This document shows positions 9,103-21,490 of a stretch of 64,000 nt of DNA, piece by piece. Origin of the DNA: Bullera alba (taxonomy: Eukaryota; Basidiomycota; Tremellomycetes; Tremellales; Bulleraceae); the NCBI GenBank assembly GCA_001600095.1, contig BCIX01000004.1, positions 500,586 to 564,585 on the forward strand, written 5' to 3'. The notes under the pieces are model-generated. The model saw only the letters and a program-made list of their open reading frames with translations. It was not told the DNA's origin and did not search any database. Every line of letters begins with the position of its first letter. Position 1 is the first letter of the stretch. A program made the position numbers and the translations under genes.

Positions 9103-12100
9103 CTACTCCCACTCTCCCGTCCTCATCAACTGCGCAAAAACGCCTCCCCTTGCAACCAGATCGTCGAATGACCCTTGTTCCGCTACCACGCCGTCGCCTA
9201 GGCATATCACCCTATCACATCGTTTCATGGCTTCCACCGAATGCGTGATGAAAATGGTGGTTCGGTTCTACAACAACATGGATCAGCCTGCTGTCGCGTT
9301 ATACTTCAGGATTGAGCCCGCTCACCTCTTTGATCTTGACAATCGTGTCAAGAATGGCTCTCTGGTTGTCGACGTCCAAAGCACTCGTACACTCGTCCAA
9401 GATCAATATCCTCGAGCTTCTCACCAACGCCCTTGCGATCTGGAGTCTCTGAGCTTGACCACCCGAGATCAGACTGGCGTTCTCGCCGAGATTCGTGTCG
9501 TAGCCATTGGGCAGGCTCTGAATGAATTCGTGTATATTTGCCGATTTGGCAGCCCTGACCACCTCTCCAAAAGCAACTTCACCGCCGCCATAGGCGATAT
9601 TCTGGGTGACGGACGCGTCGAACAGATTTGCCGATTGACTGACGACCGCAATGTGATTCCGCAGCCAAACGGGGTCGGCTTTGGAGAGGTCGTACTTGCC
9701 AAGTTGGATTTTACCAGAGTTTGGCTCGTATAGTCTCTGGATCAGCGCCGCGATTGTGGATTTACCAGATCCAGACGGTCCAACAATCGCCACGCATTCA
9801 CCAGGTGAGAGCGAGAACGATGTGTCGGTCAAGATGGGCACGTCCGGTCGGGTCGGGTAAGAGAAGGCGATCTTGTCAAAGGTGATTTGACCAGAGATCG
9901 GGTATCGAAGCTCTCCGGCAGACTCGGCCGTGTCCTCTGACAGGGCGTAGTACCTGCCAAAGTCCCTCGCGGCGACCTTTGCTTTCGACAGGATCGGGAC
10001 TGTAATTATCAGCGATATGCCCAAATTGTAAGCTCAATCGACTCACTGAAATCCAGCATGGCGGTACCAAAGGTAAGAGAGAACAGGACCAGGTTGAACA
10101 CTTGCAGCATCTCCGCGTAGTTGAGGTACCCTTGGATCATGAATTGAGATCCCACCCAATTGAGCAAAGCTACATCGTCAACATCATTCACGTATAAACC
10201 TCACTCACCTTGTGCAAAGAGCGGCATGCCCGCTGAGAGTCCAACACCCAGAGCCACAACCCATGCGGCTCGCTTTCCCGTAGACACGGCTTGAGAGGCA
10301 TTGTCGTTGAACTCGTTGCGGAAAGTGCTCTCGAGTGCCATCGCTCGAATACCTCGGATATTGGAGATGCTCTGTACGAGCAGTCAGTGGTTGTCACAAG
10401 GCTGTGGGCCAAGGGGGACTCACCTCGTAGAAAGTCCTGGCTAGAGCCTCTCGCTTGGCCTTGTTGACAGTCTCGGCCCTGCCGATCAGAAACTCGTTGA
10501 GCATGATCATAATGGCGAAACTGGGTGCCAAGGCAACACCGACCAGCGTCAACCTCCAGTTGATGACCATTGCCCAGATGATACCCAGACCAATCATGGC
10601 GATGAGCACCGCAAACTTTCCAATGACCTCGCCCATGAGATGTCTCATATCGTCGGCATCCTTGATCAACGACTGGACCAATCTCGCAGGCGAATTTTGT
10701 GACTCATCGAACCAGGCTTTGTCCTGTTTGAGCACTTTGAGGAATGCGTCTTGTCGTATTTTTCCTGTCCACTTCGCGCCCATTGCCGCAAGACAATACT
10801 CCTGTACCCAATCGGCGAAGGCTTGGGCGCCGGATAACGCGAGGACGATTAGGCCGAATTTGGTAAGGGCGGGATCGGTTCCTCCGGCACCGACAATGGC
10901 CATGAGCTTGGAGAGGAAGTATGACCACACCGGGGTGGAGATACCGTGGGCGACGGAACCGAGAAGACCGATGAAGAGGAGGTACTTCTGGGGCAAGGTC
11001 GGGAAGTAGTGGATGATCAGGCGGACGGTCCCTTTGAGCTTCTGCTTTGGCTCATCGTAGGGCGATGGATGGCTGATGACCTCAAGACTATCACCCTTCA
11101 TATCGTCGTCCAGATTTTGCGAAAGCGTGCGATTTCGATACGACAAAGCGCTGGCTCGACCGTTCTTTCCCAGGTGGTTGATCTGGGGTTGCGAGTTGAA
11201 TGAGCTTTGCCTGGTGACGTGATGACCATTGTCCGAGCTATGCTGTCTCGACATCCTGCTTGAAGGCCGACTTGGCACCACCAAACCACCTGGTGCCAGA
11301 GACACTCTGCTATTCCTCCTGTTGTCCAATTGCTGTGGCGTCCAGCTCAACCTATTCTGAGTGGTGCTCATTCTCTTAGACAGACGGGTGTCCGTGTCCA
11401 ATACCGACAACCTGGCTCCTCGGGCGTATTCGTCCAGCACACCGAGGTAGAGCATACTGCCCGGTCGACCGGCTTGAGCACCAAACGACGGAGTGTGGGG
11501 TCGCATGGAGCGTCTGTTTGGTGGGAGGAGGATAGACTCGTCGTCGTCATCTTGGTCCAGAACCTCCTCGTCTTCAGGTCGATCCCTCCATTCTTCCAAT
11601 TTTGGCGGTAATGGCTCAATGGCCTGTTCCGCCGCAAGAGACGCAAAGATTCCAGTCGGCTGTCCCCACATGGGTGTCTTCTTCATCAGATCCGAGCGGA
11701 AACCCTGTTCGGCGACAATACCGTTCTTCATGACGTAGACAAAGTCGGTGGCTACCACCTGGGACAAGTCGTGGGTGATGACAATGGTCGTCTTGTTCTT
11801 GCGCCAGGCTTTCATTGACTCAAACACGGCTACTCTGGACGTCGCATCGAGGGCGGAAGTCGCTTCATCTGTCACGGGGTCAGCTAATCCGGTTACATAG
11901 TACACCCTAGCTCGACTACGACTCACCCAAGATGAGCACAGTAGGGTCCCTGATTCTAGCTCGAGCAATGGCCAGACGCTGCCTTTGTCCTCCACTGAGC
12001 GCTGAACCACCAGTACCGAGCTTGGTCTCGTATCCCTGTGGCAGGCTCTCAATGAAGTCATGGATCATCGCCATCTTGCACGCCTCGACGACCTCCATCC

Positions 12101-14489
12101 TCGTCACATCCTTTGGCGTTCGTACTGCTCCCGTCTTGAGATCCTGTCCGGCGCCAGCGAGACCCATCGCGACGTTATCGTGGACTGTCATGTCGAAGAG
12201 GATACAGCCCTGCTGAACCGCCGCAATGTTCTCCTTGCAAAAGCCATCGTCGAGATATCTGAACGATTGGTCGTCCAAGCTGATCTCCCCTCCGTCGGGG
12301 ATATACAGTCGAAGGAGAAGTTGCGCCACGGTCGACTTGCCTGATCCAGAACCACCGACGATGAAAGTCGTCTCGCCAGGTGGGATGAACAAGCTCACAT
12401 CCCGCAAAACCTGCTGATCCGGTCGAGAGGGATATGCGAAAGACACGTTTTGCAAGTTGAATTCGCCCCTGCATCGAATCGGTCGGATGCCTCTGAGACT
12501 GAGTGGCCGAGGAGGCTTGCTCTTTAGTATCACCGATGAGCGGGGCAGTGCCGTGAAGGCAGCTTGATCCGGGGAGGTGATTGGCGAAAAGGGATTACCG
12601 GACACTGGTCTTTTGGGATCGTCTCGGATGACAGTTCGTAATGACGCCATGGAGTTCTTCGCCTTTGTCACCACCGTTAATTGAGGTATCACCATTTGCA
12701 GGAATGACGCAGCGAGGAGACAGGCCCAAAACACTGTCATGACCACACCAGGCGAGATCTTGCCGTCGCGAACCATCTTGGCACCGTACCAGAACCCGAG
12801 GACGAATGTGGCCAGGGTGATGAAATCAGTTAAACCGATCGAAATGGCCCATACCATCGAAGACCGGACAATCGCCCTGACACCCCTTGAGACTGACCGC
12901 TGGAACCGCTCAAGCTCGGATTGTTGAGCGTTGTGCGCTTTGACCGTGGTGATAGCAGAGGTGGCTCTTTCGACGTTGGTGGAAGCTTCGGCAAATGCTC
13001 GTCGTTCTTGCTCGTATAGCGGAGAAGCAGCCACTTGGGTCACGATCTGGAGTATCACCACGATCGGAATTGTTGAAAGGGTGACCATGGCGAGTATTGG
13101 CGATTTCATCATGGCGAGGATGAAGCAGAATAAGAAGGTGAAGAAGTTTTGGACTGTCAGCCCGAAAGCTTGCGACATGCCAGCTCGCACATCGTCCGTT
13201 TCTCTATGGAAATTGTCAGCATTACTCGATTTCGACAGATGCTTCACTGACCTGGTGAACTTGGCCATGAGTCCTCCGGCACCGACAGTCTCGCTGTCTT
13301 CATCCGCCTCGTCATTTTTCATGCCCATACCCAGGTCAAACCACTCCATGCTCTTGTTCTGAACACCCTCATATACCGTCTGCCTCAAACGATTGACGAC
13401 GACCTCTCCGTGTCGTTGCCAGAAGACGCCTTTGCCATAGTTGAGTACCACCGCGGCAGCGCCCACACCAGCGAGCTTGATCGTGTTGGTAGTCACACCG
13501 GCGATGAGCTTGGCATTGTCCTCGGCTGTGGCGAGCGAGTTGTCCAATGGGTAGGCAACGAATACTTGGAAAGCGTCACCGATCACCATTGACATGTATG
13601 GCTGCACCAGGGCCCCAGCTATCGAGCATGCCATCGCTGGGAGGAGATAGAGCAAGAAATCCTTCTTTTCCGATAAAGCGAACAACCCTCTGAAGGTAGG
13701 CCGTATAGGTTCGGGGAGGGATCGTTTTGTGGGCTCATTGTCCGGTGCTTCAGGCCCTTGGAGGTCGATGTGGTCCTGGATTGTCGGATAGGGTATAGGC
13801 TGGGTGTAGTAGGAGCTTCTTGGTGTTGCGTGGCTGGACTGCAAAGCGCCGCCAAACTGCAATTCCTTGGATCCCATTGTCCAATCCTTTCCAGTTGGCG
13901 AGACACTGGCGAATTGATATCCCGGCATAGTCTTCTTCTTCCTATCCCCACTACCGTCCTCGCTAAACTCAAAGGGGTCTTCGTCTATTGGACCTCCGAG
14001 ATGGTCGACCGCGTCGTAGGCTACTGAATGTCGATCATCGAAGGGTGAGTCGTGCAGAGTTTGGAGTCGATCCTGCCTCGGGGTGATTGGCCTTAGCTCG
14101 ACAGCCTCGAACAGATCACCTCGGAAGGCACTTGGTGGAGTGGTGTATGGCGCTTGGTAGCTTGGTGGAGGTGAGAGGGGAAGAGCAGTGCCGACGGCTC
14201 GCCGAAGTGTACCAGGAGTCGAGGGTGATCCATGGGCTATCCTAGGTGGTGTGGCGGCTTGCCTAGGGTGTTGACTTTGTGGTGTATTGTGAACACTCCG
14301 TAAAGGCGGATATCGAGATTGTGGTGTTGAAGGATGATCCGAAGGTGGCCTGGAGAACAGAGGCGACGGTGTGACTAGTGTTCGGGGTGCGTTTGGCGGA
14401 GTCGATGGGATGGGCGGCGAGTTCCTAGACGAAGATGAGGATGACGAGGCCGAAGGCGAGTGAGAAGTCGTGTATTGATCTTGCGACAT
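9103..14489 (-). CDS. STE6: STE6-type a-factor pheromone exporter, full-length ABC-B transporter
   Basis: A full ABC-B exporter of 1694 aa in eight coding exons: 14489-13252, 13203-11927, 11868-10424, 10371-10209, 10169-10047, 9999-9326 and 9267-9103 after the first split at a 48-nt intron. Residues 1-270 are Ser/Pro-rich cytosolic sequence, then TMD1 (about 275-600). NBD1 has Walker A GGSGSGKST (~700), signature LSGGQRQR (~817) and LILDEATSALD across an intron. A ~230-aa disordered linker is followed by TMD2 and NBD2 with GPSGSGKST, LISGGQAQR and LILDECTSALD. The GGQAQR plus DECTSALD pair is characteristic of yeast Ste6 NBD2. The short last exon supplies the H-loop (TTIFITHS). Known role: export of farnesylated mating pheromone. 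A general multidrug ABC-B exporter is less likely given the NBD2 motifs. Confidence 0.85.
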
Positions 14490-15238
14490 TGCTAAAACGT
14501 GCTCCTGATCCACACACACACAGAGTAGAGGGGTCGATCAACGCTAGTGTCGGATGTGGTCAAAGTCACTTGACTTTAGACTCCCTAGCTCTGTAGATAG
14601 AGATCTCTTTTGATGCTAGCTTTGGCTGAGCGTACTCAGTATGTAGGATGTTTCGTTGTGATCAGTAGCAAGAGCAGTATGAAGACGATCTATGTCACAG
14701 ACACACCTCTGCATAGGACTGACCTGCGTCCAGCGACACCACGACCTCACTCCTTCCCTACTTTTCCGCTCTTCCACCTCATTGTCCTCTTCTCTCCAAC
14801 ACCTGCCACAAGAGGCAATCGAGTGCTGTATCACATCTGCGACGAGCCTAGGACAATAGGACGAGGTGGGAGTAGGGATGAACAATAAGAGCGAGCGCAA
14901 GTGGGACAACAAAAGGAACATGATGTTTCAGGCACAGCATTCGCGCGTGGACAGGCGTGGACCCAGGGTTTACATAAGCATGACCACTGCCGATCAGCGG
15001 GATCAAATGTGACCGGGACGGATTCGGTCCGGCAGAGTAGCGGACAAGTGCCGGCCCGGTCTCCTCACCGAAGCATCCACCAAGAGGGTAAATATAAATT
15101 CAGAGCGAGGGAGAGGGGTCCACCTCACAGTCTGTATATATAACTACCTCACTCGACCTCTCTGAGAGCTGTCCCACAGATCAGTATCCTCCTATATACT
15201 ACTCCAGACCATCTCACCACTCAGCGCTTCCCTACACC
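14490..15238. promoter_or_regulatory. Divergent promoter region between STE6 and L-fuconate dehydratase
   Basis: About 750 bp serve both genes. ACAAAAGGA at 14909-14917 differs by one base from the basidiomycete pheromone response element ACAAAGGGA, which would suit a STE6 promoter. A TATA stretch (tatatata, about 15134-15143) lies about 100 bp before the dehydratase ATG. CA-rich repeats occur at 14512-14521. The regulatory assignments are inference. Confidence 0.4.
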
Positions 15239-17413
15239 ATGTCCAAAGTCACAATCACGAACTTCTCCGTCCATGGTGAGTCGATATCTTCTTGACGTCC
15301 ACAGCTTTCCTCGAGCGTGCAGCTGACACTGTACCCCTCTTAGACGTCAGATACCCCACCGTAAGCTAGCGAAGACATCAGTATTTCTTGTCGCCGAAGC
15401 TGACCCCCGAGCTAAGAACGTTACTGGTGACGGTACCGACGCTATGTGAGCTAGCTAGCTATATCTGACAACGGTAGCAGAGCTGACGGCTCCTTAGGAA
15501 CAAGGAGTGTGACTACTCTGCTGCCTACATCGTTCTCAACACTTCCTCTGACCTCAAGGGTCAGGGAATGACCTTCAGTGAGTCCTCCTCGTGTCTCTAA
15601 GGCGTTGTACTGACATTCCGATAGCTATCGGTCGAGGAAACGACATTGTAAGCTGGTTGAGCTGACATGCGGTCATATAGCTGAAAGTCTATTAGGTCTG
15701 CTACGCCATTGAGCAGGTCGCTCAGAGAATAGTCGGCAAAGACGTTGAAGAGTTCTTCAGCGACATGGGAGCGTTCTGGGACTTCCGTGAGTTTCTGGTT
15801 GACACTGCTCTGCGACCTAAGCTTATTCCTTGTAGTCGTTGCCGACCCACAGCATCGATGGTTGGGACCTGAGAAAGGTGTCATTGCCCTCGCTACCGCT
15901 GCCGTCTGTAACGCCGTTTGGGACATGTTTGCCAAAGCCCGAGGAAAGCCACTCTGGAAGCTCATCGCCGATTTCACCCCAGAAGAGTGAGCTCCTTGTT
16001 GGTCTACACGCCTTAGCACGCTGAGCTGACCTCGTATCCCAGGTTCGTCAAGGCCGCCTCTTTCCGATATATCACCGACGCCATCACCAAAGACGAGGCT
16101 CTTGCCCTGTTGAAAGCAAAGGAGTCGACCAAGAAGGAGCGAGAGGCCAAGGTCAAGGAGGTCGGATACCCCGCTTACACCACTTCCGTCGGATGGCTCG
16201 GTGAGTGTTGTATATTCTCCACAATCGAAATAATAGTCTGACCTGGCTGCAGGATACTCGGATGAGAAGGTCAGACGTTTGACGCTCTCGTCCCTGGAGC
16301 AGGGCTTCAACCACTTCAAGGTGAGTAGAGCAGACCGCCTTATTTCAAGTATACTGATGCCGGTCTGCAGCTTAAGGTCGGAGCCGACGCCGACGACGAT
16401 CTCCGAAGAGGTCTCCTGATCCGATCTATCATTGACGACCCAAAGAATATCCCTGCTGGCCGAAAAATCGACCCTGCCACTATCGCCAACAAGAACGCCG
16501 GTCCAACTGGATGTGTCTTGATGGTGGACGCCAACCGTAAGCAGGATCTCTATGCGGAACGCTCAGTGCTCATCTGGTGTTGTAGAGGTCTGGGATGTGC
16601 CTCAGGCTATCGAATACATGAAGAAGCTTGAACCCCTCAAGCCATGGTTCATCGAGGAGCCGACTGCTCCCGATGATGCTGTCGGTCACGCTGCTATCCG
16701 AAAGGCCCTCAAGCCCCACGGTATCGGAGTGGCTACCGGAGAGCACGCCCACAACAGAGTGAGCTGAAGAATTTTCTCGATCAGGAGACTCCAGCTGACC
16801 CAATTGTAGATGGTTTTCAAGCAATTGCTGCAACTGGACGCTATCGATGTCTGCCAGATAGATTCGTGTCGAACTTCCGGTGTCAACGAGATTCTCGCTA
16901 TTCTGCTCATGTCGGCCAAGTTTGGTGTCCCCGTGTGTCCCCACGCTGGTGGTGTTGGTCTGTGCGAATACGTCGTGAGTAGAAGCCTCGACGCATTCTG
17001 CGCGATGACTGATTCGTGGCTGGTGTTAGATCCACCTTTCCCTCATCGACTACATCTGCGTCTCGGGCAACATGGACCGAAATGTCCTCGAGTTCGTCGA
17101 GTGAGTGCCCTCGTTCATGGTCAGACTGCATTATCCCCTGACTGATGATTTAGCCATCTGCACGAGAACTTCCTGTACCCAGTATCCATTAACGACCAGG
17201 GTCGATACAAGTGAGTCAAACGCTACTCCTCCGTCATCACTGTGCTGACGTGAATCTAGCGTCCCCGAGGACCCTAAGGGCGGTTACTCGATTGAAATGT
17301 TTGAAGACTCGATAAAAGAGTTCACCTTCCCAGGAGGGTCGTACTGGGTTGCAGCGGCAAAGGGCGAGGCTCCACCACCTTCCCACCGAACCGCCGGCCA
17401 GGCCGCTCACTAG
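15239..17413 (+). CDS. L-fuconate dehydratase (ENOSF1-like, enolase superfamily)
   Basis: This is a mandelate-racemase-type member of the enolase superfamily that dehydrates L-fuconate to 2-keto-3-deoxy-L-fuconate in sugar-acid catabolism. Seen after splicing: VHDVRYPT near the start, DYSAAYIVLNT, the barrel KxK motif FKLKVGADADDD, metal-ligand strands LMVDAN, FIEEPTAPDD and GVATGEHAHNR, and the general-base loop CPHAGGVGLCEYV. The last motif is typical of fuconate dehydratases. At least ten short introns interrupt the gene. Exon 2 (15344-15360) is only 17 nt, and exon 3 (15417-15445) is 29 nt. The start MSKVTITNFSVHD is the first ATG after the TATA region. Fungal L-galactonate or L-rhamnonate dehydratases are related, so the exact substrate is inferred. 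Confidence 0.88.
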
Positions 17414-17694
17414 CGGGTTGGGTCATGGACGCGGATTGAGGAACGCATATCATGGAATAGCTTGCATAGATAGCTGAATGCACAGATAGATATAATCCCT
17501 AGTCTCGTCAGGTCGCGCTACGAGTTTATGAGTGGTCTGAAGCTGTGGCTCACAAAGCTCAGCTTGTCCGGCTTGCTCAACTCGCTCGTAGCTTGGGTAT
17601 ATTGCATGGTGTACGATGAGCCACGTACAAAGCGCATCTCGTGCAGTACAATCAGCTCTGGCGTACACCTCTTCACCGACCATCGATGTAGACT

Positions 17695-19555
17695 CTACGG
17701 GGCCGGTCCGTCCATTTGTCCCGAGAAGATGAGCTCAATGGCAGCTTCGACATTACCCCCAGTAGTCCTCAGCGCCCGAATGTTCTTCTGTGCGTCCCAA
17801 AGGCCCTAATCATCATCAAGTTAGCATTAACATCATTATCATTCCCCTCGGCTCAGAATACAGCGGGCATGGCCTTGACTGCACTCACCATTCCGTTCAA
17901 TTGTCCCAATTGCGTGGCGTAAATCTCCTCTGGGGGTCTGGTATCCCTAGGCGCTGGTGCACCCCAAGGTGATCCACCGGCGCCCATGCCTCCTGGTCCA
18001 AAGAGCATGCTGGGGTCGAGACCAAATGGATTGCCAGCAGCGCCTCCTGCTCCAGCACCACCAGCACCTCCGGCTCCACCTAAACCACCACCGCCAAAGA
18101 GCGCTGCAAATGGGTTTGCAGGAGCTTGTCCCGTACCAGCACCAGCAGCACCAGCCCCTCCTGCTGGAGTAGTCCCGGCGGTGTTTTGCTGACCGGCATT
18201 AGGAGCGAAGAGGTTAGGGAAGGGTTCCGTCGGTGGAGCAGCGGCTCCAGCATTTCCACCTTGACCAGCACCACCGAGACCAAAGCCTCCCAATCCACCA
18301 AGTCCACCCATCCCTCCTAGTCCTCCCAGACCGCCCATACCCCCAGCTCCGCTCTGTCCGCCCATCTGAGACTGCATCTGCATGATCTGAACAAGAGTGA
18401 GCTTCTTCGTCTGGGTGTTCCGATGCACTATGAAGCTCACCATTCTCAGAGTCTCCGGGTTGGATAGCATCTGCCTAACCATAGGGTTCTGCATCATCTG
18501 TCTGATCTGAGGTGCCATTCCAGCTAGCTGTGGATTCGAAGCGACCATCTGGAGTCGTGTCAGCTAGGCGAGATCAAACATGGTTGGGTGGCTGTGTTCT
18601 CACTTGGTCAATGACCTCTGGTCTCGACATCATGTCGGCCATCTGCCTCAAGAATTCGGGGTTCTGCATCATGCCCGCCATCTAGCATCTCTCAGCTGGA
18701 TCCGAAATATTCTTTGAAGAACAGCTCACCGCATTCGGGTCGTTCAGATTGTCCAAGCCTTGCATTCCTGCAAATGGGTTGAAGCCGGCCAATCCCTATC
18801 TCTATATGAGCTCCATAACGTGATTGCTGACGTTGGCGAATTGGCATTCCGGTCAGCACTCACATGCTGAATGTTCTCAATGTTGTCAACGGGGTTGTTG
18901 GCGACGTTCAGCCCAGTTCCCATTTGCGGCAATCGAGGTGCTTGGGCTGCAGAGGTGGATGGTTGACCGGCTGCTTTACTGGCTCCTTTGACCATGTGGA
19001 TGGTGTGGCCATTCTAATAATAATAATCGGAGTCTGCGTCAACAACGACTCCCCAGACACGTTGTCACGCCGTCCACGGAAGAACCGGCCATTCCTCCTC
19101 ACCTGGATCTTATACTGGGAGATTGGGTCCTCGTCCTTCAGCACCTTGCCTATATTCGCGTCAGCAATCCCGATCTTCCCTCAAGTGATATCCAAGGCTG
19201 TGAAGAAGTCGACTCAGGGAATATATCCCTATCATCACGCCCTCCCACTCACCAGAGTAGATCAACCTCTGCCTATCCTTCTCCACGTCGCTTTTGCTTG
19301 CTATCGTCTCTTTCAGATCGGCAACCGTTTTCGAAGGGGCAATCGTGATCGAGAGCTTGAGCTCTGATGGGCCCTTGACCGTGCTATACTCATGATCAGC
19401 ACTGCATCTGCCTCTCTAGATGCGTTAACCGGTCTCAATCCGGCTATCGGCCCAGCGAAGCGTGGGCTAGGAATGGGGACCGAGATGGTTTGACAAGCTA
19501 TCAGCGTGAACAGCACTCACATGGTGATATCCTGAGAGGAAGCGTCTTCAGCCAT
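17695..19555 (-). CDS. DSK2: Ubiquilin / DSK2, UBL-UBA proteasome shuttle
   Basis: DSK2 carries ubiquitylated clients to the proteasome and acts in ER-associated degradation. The first exon (MAEDASSQDI) leads into a ubiquitin-like domain with LKLSITIAPSKTVADLKETI, RQRLIYSGKVLKDED and the end strand TIHMVKG. The middle has STI1-type stretches: GMMQNPEFLRQMADMMSRPE and QIRQMMQNPMVRQMLSNPET. A Gly/Ala-rich low-complexity region with GG(L/M)GG repeats and NPFxxL motifs (about 18330-17990) follows. The last exon completes a UBA domain (QLGQLNGM then LWDAQKNIRALRTTGGNVEAAIELI) and stops at 17695. The domain order UBL-STI1-UBA is diagnostic. Several introns split the N-terminal half. Confidence 0.93.
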
Positions 19556-19869
19556 GATGAAAGTGTACAGAGTCAGGTGTGAGAGAAGGAGACAACAGAC
19601 TTAGCTGATGTTACCTCTAGCCCGCCGGTGACGAAGTGGTTGAATCGCGGGTGGCGGCAAAATCCGGCGCTGACGTTCCAGCGGTTTCCTCGGGGGAGCT
19701 GTATACTTGCCTCTGAGTCTGTAGCTCTTCGTGCCTTCTGGGTCTACTTGGAGAGTATATGCATACAACATTGGTGTCTGGGCTTCTGTGCGTGATGAGC
19801 CGGCCTGCGTTTGTAAATCTATGGTTGTGCCGAGTCGTCTCCCGCGACGCCAGAAATCGTCGATCCTCC

Positions 19870-20988
19870 TCAGCTCTTCGCCCCTTTCGTGTCCTTTCCC
19901 CATATCCGGTCACCCAGCTTGACCAGCCAGTATCCTATAGACCACTCTGTGTACTGTGGCCTATCCGAGGCGTTCCTCACGGGGCCAAACGCTTGCTCCA
20001 GGCGAGATAGAGAGAGAACGACATCGTCTTCTGGACCGTCCTCGCCCAGAATATCGGGTGCCTCTGAAAAGTCGAGCTTGTACCCTCTGTCCCATGATCT
20101 ACCAGTGCCTTCAAAGTCCAGTATCACTAGATCATAGCGTCAGCACTAATCAAGAGGAGGATCTCTACGAGCTGACTCACCGGACGGACCCAAGTCTTTG
20201 GGTCTGTATAGCGTTCCTCCATTCGCCAGACGACCAATCTTCGTGCTCTGGAACCGGGCAATCCTTGGCAAGAGCGCATGTCCACCATGTCGCAGCACGA
20301 GGAATGGTTTCTCAACACCATCTCGCTTAACCATTGTTATCCTGGTCACCGTGTGCCACTGTTTTCTCACAGCGCCGCAGTAGACTGGGATCCATACTAA
20401 GGCATTGAAGAACATGATCCACCTTGTCCACGTCTCCAGCGTCCCCGTCATCTCCCACGTAAGTGGGAGATAGACCCAAGCCACGGCGGCACATACTGCC
20501 AGGAGTATCGTCCACAAGACGATCAATAACGGGTTGGAACCTGCATCCAATCCGTATGGTCTGGCGAAAACCGTCCGCGTTTGGACTTTGGGATCATTGG
20601 TCGTCTCCCACTCCCACTGAGGCTGTTTGAGGGACTTCTGCGGCTTCGAGGACTGCGTTGATGAATGTACAGATGTAGTTGAGATCTGAGAAGCGGTTTG
20701 ATTTTCAGGTGATGACGGTGATGATGGGCGCTGCTGCACCTTGGGCGACGGTGGAGTGGGCGCTTTTCGGGGCGGTAGCACCTTCCTAGCTGATGGAGTG
20801 GGTCGGGCTGCGAGCGAAGTCGGAGCAGTAGAGAAGGGCGAAAGGGGACCAAGGGAAGGAGAAGGCTGCAGCCGATGCCACAGACCGTCGTTCCAGCTTG
20901 ACGGGCGAGAGAGCGCCGGTCGCATACACCTGGCACCCGAGGCGAACAGGCCAACATTGCACACGTTCAGACCGAGCCTGAGAGACAT
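19870..20988 (-). CDS. Predicted mitochondrial two-TM membrane protein, family member A
   Basis: Unrecognised family with four copies in this window. The start at 20988 (MSLRLGL) is chosen because the same N-terminus begins copies B and C. Residues 1-60 are Arg/Ser-rich without acidic residues, like a mitochondrial presequence. A Pro/Ser-rich spacer follows, then DPKVQTRTVFARP, a TM segment (LLIVLWTILLAVCAAVAWVY), a second one (IMFFNALVWIPVYCGAV) and a conserved RKQWHTVT...LRHGGHALLPR...GTLYRP block. Exon 1 ends at about 20180 with GTGAGT. Exon 2 begins ILDFEGT and ends GKDTKGAKS at 19870. The C-terminal FGPV/RPQY segment also recurs in copy B. Location and topology are predictions; function is unknown. 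Confidence 0.75.
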
Positions 20989-21490
20989 GTCGACGGTGCC
21001 CTCAGCTGGGCTATGCAGCCTTTCCAATCGAGCGCGAGTGCAAGGTGAAGCTTGAAGCTTGAAGTCTGAAGTAGAGCGACGCTACCTTGAGTGCGAAAAG
21101 CCAACTCTCTCGAGTTCCGAAAAATCAATTCGAGCGGCGATGAGATTCGTGAGATTGACGGGTTCAGCGGCATAGGAGCCAGCTAGTACTAGTGTCAGTG
21201 AGAGTCAAACCGCAAGCGGGAGGATCGCTCGCATTGGCTTTGCGCGCTTGTCGCATGGAGAACCCCTGATCTACTATCCAAAAGTACATACATGCAACAC
21301 GAGTGTCCACTGAGCTGTAGAGGATCACCGCACCGCTGCCCTCTCATGTCTGAAGTCTCGCGGGACAAAGGGGATCCTGGGATGAGACTCTCCCTCGTTC
21401 CTGCCCCTGCATCTTGCAGAGTCCAGTCCAGCGTTGTCTTCCACCTCCTACTCTTAGTGCGACGGTAAATTCAGCGCTTTGAGCGTCCCG
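20989..21490. other. Intergenic stretch between family members A and B
   Basis: About 500 bp with no supported gene. It is the promoter of copy A and the 3' flank of copy B, which lie head to tail on the minus strand. Confidence 0.5.

Noticed and set aside
9299..9326. Truncated NBD2 / premature stop in STE6
   Set aside because: A GTGAGC donor at 9325 and a matching acceptor at 9268 lead to an exon that completes the domain.
15239..17413. Glycolytic enolase
   Set aside because: The motifs (KLKVGAD, GEHAHNR, HAGGVGL) belong to the mandelate racemase/fuconate dehydratase branch, not to enolase proper.
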